This document shows positions 58,223-64,000 of a DNA stretch of 64,000 nt, one piece after another. The notes under the pieces were generated by a model. The model ran no database searches. It was given only the letters and a program-made list of their open reading frames with translations, and was not told the DNA's origin. A program made the position numbers and the translations under genes. Positions within the stretch are counted from its first letter, which is position 1. Each line of letters begins with the position of its first letter. Where the stretch lies: positions 1-64,000 of the forward strand of contig NZ_JACRSN010000008.1 in the NCBI RefSeq assembly GCF_014384705.1. The letters are read 5' to 3'. The DNA comes from Yeguia hominis (GTDB lineage Bacteria > Bacillota > Clostridia > Oscillospirales > Acutalibacteraceae).

Positions 58223-61200
58223 TATTCAGCGTCCTCCTTTTCAGTTTTCTTTTTCTTCCAACCAATCACGCCGAGAGAGGCAACGCCCACCGCAGAAATG
58301 CCGAGCAGGGAGAGCCAAAGAACAGGATTGCTGTCGTCGCCTGTTTTCGGGGTGTCCCTTAATTCGTTGTGCATTTCTACTTTGGTAACAGCGCCCTCAA
58401 AAACGCTCGCCGTCTTGTCTGCGGGGAGAATATAGGCGGCAGAAGCGCCGTCCGACACCTCGGACACCACATATTCACCGATGCGGAGATCATCAATGAT
58501 GATCTCGCCGTTTTTGTCCGTGGTGAATACGCCGACATATCCGTTCGGACCGGTGACACGGAACGAGAAGCCCTCGACCTTGCCATCCGAGGAAGTCTTG
58601 ATGATTTTCAGAGAGCCGATCTGCGGCGCATTGACAAAGCCTTTTCCGGCTTCATTCTCCACGGTCACGGCCTTGCCGTCCTCGGTGATCTCGAAATAGT
58701 AGGCGTTGCCGTCCAGATAGAATCCTTCCGGTGCTTTTGTTTCTTTGACAAAATAGCCGCCGTAGAGCAAGTCGGCCATTTCATAAACGCCGATGCCGGT
58801 TTCGGTGAGTGTGCCGAGCCGTGCATCGTCGGCATCCAGCTCCTTGTTGCCGTTGCTGTCACGGTAAACGGTGAACTCCGCACCCGTCAGCTTGTTGTCG
58901 GGATAGTCCCGGTCGGTCTTGGTGAGCTGTACCGTACCACGGATGCGTGTGTTTTCGATCTCTACCTCGATCACCGCACCGTCTGCATCGACGGTCACGG
59001 GGGAGGTTTTCTCCGACAGCACAAAGCCGGTCGGGGCTTCGATCTCCCGCACGATCCAGTTGCCATAAGGCACACGGGCAAAAGAAAAGCTGCCGTCCTC
59101 GGCAGAGGTGGCAGTCAGGATGGCGTTTTCGGTCGTAAACTCGGTGCAGTCCGCACGAAACAGTCCGATCAGCGCACCGGCAAGGCCGCTGCCGTCCTCG
59201 TCCTTTTTCAGTCCGTGGATCTCACCGTAGAGCAGCTTGTTTTCGATGGGTGCGCCGCCGTTTGCCTTGATTTCCACCAGCGCCGTGTTCTGCCCGGCGT
59301 ATTCAAATACGATGGGGTACTCTTCGTCGGAGAGGATATAGTGTCCGTCCGTGGAAAGTTCTTTGAGATAGTAGCTGCCAAACGGCAGATCGGTTTTGCA
59401 GACAGCGTGACCGTTTTCATCCACCGACACGATCTCCAGCAAACCGTCGGCGGGAATGATGCTGCCGTCAGCGGCGGTCAGCTCCTCGGTAACGAACAGC
59501 CCAAAGGTCACAGCGGAAAGCTCACCGCTCGTGCCGATGCCGAAGCGTTCGTCCTGCTCCAAGACCTTATCCAGAGAAACGGCGGCTTTCTGCCGCTTGT
59601 TGCAGAAGTCGGCGGCGGTTTCGGTGATCTCGACTTCCTGCCCGGCGTAGACAAGCTCTGCCGTGTGGATTTCGGTGTTCAGCACATAGCCGGTGGGTGC
59701 AGAGATCTCCCTGACCTCGTATTTGCCGAGATACAGCGGCTTGCTTTCGGCAAGTCCCGTTTCATCGGCGGTCACGGTATCGACGACCTCTCCGGCCGCA
59801 TAGCGGAGCGTGCCGTCCGGCGTGATGATGTCCTCGGCGGCAGTGATCTCATAGACTGCGCCAGCAAGCCCCTTGACCGCAAACACCGGCTGATAGGTGC
59901 CGTCCGCCTCGGTGACGGAAGAAAATACCTCGCCGCTCTTGCTGATTCGGATCACGCCCTTTTGCGCCATGTTCGGCTTTGTGACCTCGACCACTGTAAC
60001 GGCGTTTTCCTCCGTGGCGTTGTCGGCGGTCACATCGAAATAGACCGGCTCGCTGTTCAGCGTGTAGCCGTAGGGAGCGGAAACCTCCACCAGCGAATAG
60101 CCCGTGCCATATTCCAGCTTTTCAGGCGTAATGAGATAGCCGTCGCTGTTCGTATAAAAGGTGTCGATGGTGGTGACTTCGGGATAGGTGAAGGTCTGCG
60201 TAATGAGTGACCCGTCCGGGCGGTAGAGCCGGAAGCCTGCGCCCGCCAGCGGAATGACCTTGCCTGTTTCGGCGTCCACCTTGACGATCTTGATATAGCT
60301 CTCAAAATTGCGGTTGTTGGCAAGATAGCGATAGGTCTGCCCGTCCTTGGCGATATACACATCGAAATCGGCAAGCAGCTCACGGCCGTCCCAGCCCTTG
60401 GTCTGATGCACCGTATAGATGCCGTAGGGCAGATCTTTTGTGACCGCATAGCCGTTTTCATCGCAGCTCAGATAGTCACGCTCGGATGCCTTAGCGCTGT
60501 CATAAGAGCCTGCGGTTTTCAGGAAAACCGCAAACTCCGCTCCGGCCTCCGGCGTTTCAAGCTGGGTTTCGCCGTCGTCGGTGTGCTTGATGATGGCGAT
60601 TCTGCCCTTGATGATCTGCTCGGTCACATCGTTTGCCGTGGTGTTGTATTCCATGGTGTAGTTCTTTGCCTCTGCGCCGATGGGATAAACGGTACTGTCC
60701 AGCAGATAGCCCTCGGAGGGCGTGATCTCACGGATGGTCCAGTCGTCGCCGCAGACATAGTATTTCGTGGTGAACTGCCCGTTGGCATCCGTAGTGTAGG
60801 CGTCCACAAGCTGGTCGCCCTTATAGATGCCGTAGACGGCACCGGCAAGGGTGGCATCGCCCTGCGGCAGACCCGTTTCGGCGTCGCTCTTGGTGACGGT
60901 CACATTCCACTTTTTCAGAATGTTCGTAAAGCTCTTGTTTGTGACGGTGTTCCATTCCACCGCCGCCGTCTGATTTGCGGGGACGACATAGCGGATCGCC
61001 GTATCGACTTCCTCCAGCGTATAGCCCGTGCCGATCAGCACATCGGAAAATACGGCTTTGCCCGTACTGTCGGTCACGGCGTATTCATCTACCGCAAGCC
61101 CCGAAAGTGAAGTGCCGTAGAGGTGGAATTTCACGCCCTCGTTCAAGCCGTCCTCGGAGGTCTTGGTCACAATGAGGGTTCCGCGCTTCAAGGTATTATT

Positions 61201-62469
61201 GAAATTGACCGTTGCCACCTGACCGCTGACGACAGTGACACGGCGCACCTCCTGCGGCTCGTATTTGTCGTAGCTCTGCTCGGTGACGGTGTAAACGCCG
61301 GGGGCAAGGTTGTCGATCTGAATGACACCGCCCGCACCCGTCGTAACGGTCTTGTTCACGCCATTGCCGGTGATTGTAAAGGAAATGCCCTCGACCTTGC
61401 CGTCCTCACTTGTCTTGATGATCTTGGTGCTGCCGTAGGACACTTTCAGGTTAAGATAGGCTTTGACGGGATCGCTGATCGTGGCGCTGTAAGTGACCAC
61501 ATCCTGCATTGTTCCGTCGGGGCCGTAATGGCCGTCACTCCACACCACAACGCCTTTGCGAATATTGGTTTTGGTAGCCGAGATTATCAAGGGCTTTGTA
61601 GGTGCCGCTTCGGCGGTGATCGTCAGTGTATTACCACGGGTCGTAAAATCGATTCCGGTCTGCTCTGAGGAAAAGGTATAATCACTCAGCACACCGTTGG
61701 TTTCGGTCAGAGTGGTCGTATAACGGCTACCGTCCCAATTCATCTCAACGGTCTGAGCCTTGCCTGTGCTTCGGGCCATAAAGCTTGGAAGGATGGTGTG
61801 TTTTTTCACACTGGCTTCCATACTGTCATAATAAGCAGAAAAACGGCTGTACAGCGGATGGCTTGTCCGATAAACGGATTTCACGGCATCAGCTCTGCCG
61901 GGGTCAACATGGTTAAAGTTTGCATCACGCTCACCGACAACGGTTTCCCATACCAAAACCTGTGTTGCCATCATGTGCGCCAACTTGTCGGCATCTGCAT
62001 TATTCTGTGAACGCCAGCCGAGAGACAGATTGCCCTGATAACCGTACTGCATGATCCGTCCCAGCAGCGTCTTGATCGTATCGGCATCAATGGTACTGTT
62101 GCACTCGGATGGGTAGTCCTTCCAATAATCTTCGCCATAGCGGGTGTAAGTTCTTTCCAGCAGACGGGGTACGCCCGGTTCAATGCAATAACAGGCCGGG
62201 CCGTTAAAGTCCCCAATAGTGTGCAGTGTTGTCATCCATGTTTTTTCGCCGGATGTCCAGCCGTTCATATAATGAAGTTCATCATGTCCCCATGTGCCGC
62301 TGGTATCCAGATTTGCATCTCCGTTTCTGGGAAATGCCACAGAATAGGACTTTGCTGTTTCCGCCGGAACCGATGTGGCAAGGGCAGTCACACTGCTTCC
62401 CAGAATAGTAGTGAAGCAGATCAATAGAGCCAAAAGCCCCGAAATGCTCCTGCGATAAAACTTTTTCAT
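58222..62469 (-). CDS. Thioester-domain, Cna_B-repeat surface adhesin
   Basis: About 1415 residues. Signal peptide (ISGLLALLICFTTILGSS). The N-terminal thioester domain has ACYCIEPG and MATQVLVWETV, whose Cys and Gln form a covalent bond used to attach to host amines. Then about ten Cna_B domains (KTSEDG, TGLAGAVYEI, VEGFSF repeats) follow, often closed by isopeptide bonds. A wall signal TPKTGDDSNP, a helix and a basic KKKKTEKE tail complete it. ATG 62469 with AGGAGG; the frame extends upstream without start signals. It is probably anchored by the ICE sortase B and serves mating or host attachment. Confidence 0.9.
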   Translation of the reverse strand: MKKFYRRSISGLLALLICFTTILGSSVTALATSVPAETAKSYSVAFPRNGDANLDTSGTWGHDELHYMNGWTSGEKTWMTTLHTIGDFNGPACYCIEPGVPRLLERTYTRYGEDYWKDYPSECNSTIDADTIKTLLGRIMQYGYQGNLSLGWRSQNNADADKLAHMMATQVLVWETVVGERDANFNHVDPGRADAVKSVYRTSHPLYSRFSAYYDSMEASVKKHTILPSFMARSTGKAQTVEMNWDGSRYTTTLTETNGVLSDYTFSSEQTGIDFTTRGNTLTITAEAAPTKPLIISATKTNIRKGVVVWSDGHYGPDGTMQDVVTYSATISDPVKAYLNLKVSYGSTKIIKTSEDGKVEGISFTITGNGVNKTVTTGAGGVIQIDNLAPGVYTVTEQSYDKYEPQEVRRVTVVSGQVATVNFNNTLKRGTLIVTKTSEDGLNEGVKFHLYGTSLSGLAVDEYAVTDSTGKAVFSDVLIGTGYTLEEVDTAIRYVVPANQTAAVEWNTVTNKSFTNILKKWNVTVTKSDAETGLPQGDATLAGAVYGIYKGDQLVDAYTTDANGQFTTKYYVCGDDWTIREITPSEGYLLDSTVYPIGAEAKNYTMEYNTTANDVTEQIIKGRIAIIKHTDDGETQLETPEAGAEFAVFLKTAGSYDSAKASERDYLSCDENGYAVTKDLPYGIYTVHQTKGWDGRELLADFDVYIAKDGQTYRYLANNRNFESYIKIVKVDAETGKVIPLAGAGFRLYRPDGSLITQTFTYPEVTTIDTFYTNSDGYLITPEKLEYGTGYSLVEVSAPYGYTLNSEPVYFDVTADNATEENAVTVVEVTKPNMAQKGVIRISKSGEVFSSVTEADGTYQPVFAVKGLAGAVYEITAAEDIITPDGTLRYAAGEVVDTVTADETGLAESKPLYLGKYEVREISAPTGYVLNTEIHTAELVYAGQEVEITETAADFCNKRQKAAVSLDKVLEQDERFGIGTSGELSAVTFGLFVTEELTAADGSIIPADGLLEIVSVDENGHAVCKTDLPFGSYYLKELSTDGHYILSDEEYPIVFEYAGQNTALVEIKANGGAPIENKLLYGEIHGLKKDEDGSGLAGALIGLFRADCTEFTTENAILTATSAEDGSFSFARVPYGNWIVREIEAPTGFVLSEKTSPVTVDADGAVIEVEIENTRIRGTVQLTKTDRDYPDNKLTGAEFTVYRDSNGNKELDADDARLGTLTETGIGVYEMADLLYGGYFVKETKAPEGFYLDGNAYYFEITEDGKAVTVENEAGKGFVNAPQIGSLKIIKTSSDGKVEGFSFRVTGPNGYVGVFTTDKNGEIIIDDLRIGEYVVSEVSDGASAAYILPADKTASVFEGAVTKVEMHNELRDTPKTGDDSNPVLWLSLLGISAVGVASLGVIGWKKKKTEKEDAE

Positions 62470-62492
62470 TTGTTTACCTCCTTGTTGACATG

Positions 62493-62520
62493 AAAAAAGC
62501 ACCGCATTACTGCGATGCTT
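62493..62520 (-). terminator. Terminator between lipoprotein and adhesin genes
   Basis: AAGCACCGCA (62497-62506) pairs with TGCGATGCTT (62511-62520), two mismatched inner bases; T-run on the minus strand. Confidence 0.6.
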
Positions 62521-62536
62521 CCTTCTGTGTGTGAAA

Positions 62537-63169
62537 TTACGCGTACCCGATATAGAGCAGATGGCTGTTGGTGCTGACTGCTTCGCACCATACCCAAATA
62601 TCCGTGATGGTTTCATCTGCGGCATAGCGATTCAGACGGGAACAAATATCCCGTTCAAGATAGATACAGTCCGCATCTGCATCAATAGGTGTATCCCAGC
62701 AATCGACCGCCGTGCTTTCCGGCCGCAGTCCCACGCTTTCGGCATAGGCTTTGGTGTAGTCGATCCAAGTCTGAATATCAAACTTCGGCTCGGCAGGTTC
62801 TTCTGCGGCAGGCGGTTCGGTTTCCTGCATCGGCGGATCGGTGGGTGCTGCCGGTGGCGGCTCGGATGCTTTCGGCGGCGCAGGCTCTATGGTGCTGCTC
62901 TCTATCGGCAGCGGTGTTCTGTCTGCGGCAGATGTTGAAGCCACCGACGGCATTTCCGCCGTTTCGGGTTCTGCGGTGCTCTCTGCGGAAATTTCTGTAC
63001 TTTCCGAAACAGAAACGGTTGTGCGCGCCTGCGGCACAATGCTTTGCACAGGCTCGGTCATGACCGTTTTCTCCGAAGATGGCGTCCCCTCGGAATGCTC
63101 TGCATTTGCACAGCCCGAAACAGAAAGAGCCAGCATCGCGAAAGCGGCAATCATCCACGTTTTTCTCAT
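62537..63169 (-). CDS. ICE lipoprotein, unknown
   Basis: About 210 residues. Lipobox in MLALSVSGCANAEH (Cys near 19), a Ser/Thr/Pro/Glu-rich stalk (about 25-120), and a small C-terminal domain (FDIQTWIDYTKAYAESVGL; YLERDICSRLNRYAA). ATG 63169 has AGGAGG before it. Conserved next to the adhesin in related ICEs; role unknown. Confidence 0.75.
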   Translation of the reverse strand: MRKTWMIAAFAMLALSVSGCANAEHSEGTPSSEKTVMTEPVQSIVPQARTTVSVSESTEISAESTAEPETAEMPSVASTSAADRTPLPIESSTIEPAPPKASEPPPAAPTDPPMQETEPPAAEEPAEPKFDIQTWIDYTKAYAESVGLRPESTAVDCWDTPIDADADCIYLERDICSRLNRYAADETITDIWVWCEAVSTNSHLLYIGYA

Positions 63170-63370
63170 GTTCGCAAACCTCCTTTGCCGTTTCATTGTA
63201 CGGTCTGCCGCCGAAAATGGCAAAGCTGCAAGAACTGCCGCCTCTTGTAATTTCTCTTTTTCGGGAAGTACAGGTAGTTTTTGAGGGGGAGAGGTGTGGA
63301 GAGGGGGAACAAGCAAACACCGCCGTACACTCATCGGAAATGGGTATGGCTGTCCCTTGGTAGTGAAATT

Positions 63371-64000
63371 CTACCTTTCGGCTTCACGATCACGCTGCCG
63401 TTTGCGGTATAGCTCCAAAGCCTTAATAATGGTATCTTCGATTTTCTGTGCGGGCGTCCCCGGCGCAAAATATTTGCTGATACGCTCTTTCGACATTTTG
63501 AACTGCTCTTTCTGATTCGGCTTTTCCTCCTGCATGATGGAGAGGATGACTTCCTCGGTCAGCTTGCCGTCCTTGCTAAACTCCTTCATTTTGATGGCCT
63601 GCGCCAAAGACGGCGTGCAGTCCTCACATTCCATGGTGCTGTACAGGGCTTCCTGCTGCTTTGAAGAAAGGTAGGAAAGCTCCACGGCAGGGCGGAAAGC
63701 GATTTTCCCGTCGTCCACCATTTGCAGGATGGAGGGGATCAGCTCGGTCAGACGGATATAGCGTTGGATTTGGGTATTGCTATCCGGCGATTTAGCCGCC
63801 AGCAGCTCCCTTGATGTTTTACCATCGAAATTCTGTCCCACTGGGACAGAATTTTCCTTGCTTGGTCTGCCTACTTGCCGTTTCATCGCATCCAGCTTCA
63901 TTTTATAGGCAAATGCCTTTTCGGACGGCAGGATCGTTTCCCGTTGCAGGTTGCTGTCCACCATGATAATGGTCGCTTCATCATCGGTGAGATCACGGAC
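63371..64000 (-). CDS. ParB/Spo0J-type partition protein, partial
   Basis: The C-terminal part of a ParB-like protein; the frame stays open beyond the right edge (VRDLTDDEATIIMVDSN before the first ATG). It reads SEKAFAYKMKLDAM, then IQRYIRLTELIP and SILQMVDDGKIAFRPAVELS (HTH), typical of ParB from Tn1549-like elements. Involved in element partition or regulation. A truncated start at 63964 is only an internal ATG. Confidence 0.88.
   Translation of the reverse strand, partial: VRDLTDDEATIIMVDSNLQRETILPSEKAFAYKMKLDAMKRQVGRPSKENSVPVGQNFDGKTSRELLAAKSPDSNTQIQRYIRLTELIPSILQMVDDGKIAFRPAVELSYLSSKQQEALYSTMECEDCTPSLAQAIKMKEFSKDGKLTEEVILSIMQEEKPNQKEQFKMSKERISKYFAPGTPAQKIEDTIIKALELYRKRQRDREAER

Noticed and set aside
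58369..60210. 613-codon plus-strand ORF
   Set aside because: Antisense of the Cna_B adhesin; repeats mirror its frame.
1..64000. CRISPR array
   Set aside because: No regularly spaced repeats with unique spacers were seen; the 11-base GGAGGGACAT repeats are contiguous arm-like sites.

Overview
The window reads as a chromosome segment of a gut-type Clostridia, probably Oscillospirales/Ruminococcaceae. The evidence is indirect: GC-rich Firmicutes housekeeping genes, a tmRNA tag resembling Bacillus-type tags, strong Shine-Dalgarno sites, and Tn1549/Tn916-style mobile modules. No rRNA or species marker is present, so the organism call is inference.

Layout. (1) 1-2.6 kb is a graveyard of mobile DNA: a zincin-motif protein remnant, two transposase remnants and a DNA-binding fragment. 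(2) 2.66-8.15 kb is a plus-strand sugar operon: lipoprotein binding protein, two ABC permeases and a GH42 beta-galactosidase. (3) 8.45-8.84 kb is the C-terminal stub of a tyrosine integrase lying against the 3' end of tmRNA. (4) 8.9-20.6 kb is host core on the minus strand: ssrA, smpB, recR, ybaB/ebfC, dnaX, SRP RNA, rqcH, a Nif3-like gene, trmK, a DUF1858 gene, and an operon of a SanA-like protein, response regulator, histidine kinase and membrane-anchored partner. (5) 20.78-21.06 kb holds a broken 5' half of one tRNA-Leu and an intact tRNA-Leu(CAA), with integrase-arm-like repeats. (6) From about 21.06 kb to the right edge (at least 43 kb, other end not seen) lies an integrative conjugative element (ICE).

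The ICE begins with integrase, excisionase, a PemK-type toxin, a sigma factor and an XRE repressor. It then carries a complete vanG-type vancomycin resistance operon (vanU-R-S-Y-W-G-XY-T) with an uninterrupted vanY. A conjugation module follows: CHAP hydrolase, sortase B, VirB4, PrgI, VirB6-like, Maff2, VirD4, ArdC-like, PcfB, relaxase, MobC. Two orphan DNA methyltransferases (MT-A70 and a C5-cytosine enzyme) are embedded in it. After a DUF3846 gene, a small regulator and a Toprim protein comes an AT-rich cassette at 50.87-54.88 kb, headed by a Fic gene: AlbA_2 protein, a PycC-type nucleotidyl cyclase, a PycTM-type membrane effector and an extra membrane-anchored protein. I read this as a Pycsar anti-phage system in an unfamiliar gene arrangement, with a promoter embedded in inverted repeats. 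ArdA antirestriction, small conserved genes, a thioester/Cna_B surface adhesin, a lipoprotein and a ParB homologue complete the window.

Together the ICE genes provide excision and transfer, cell-surface attachment, evasion of host restriction (ArdA, ArdC-like, methyltransferases), defence against phage (Pycsar candidate) and glycopeptide resistance.
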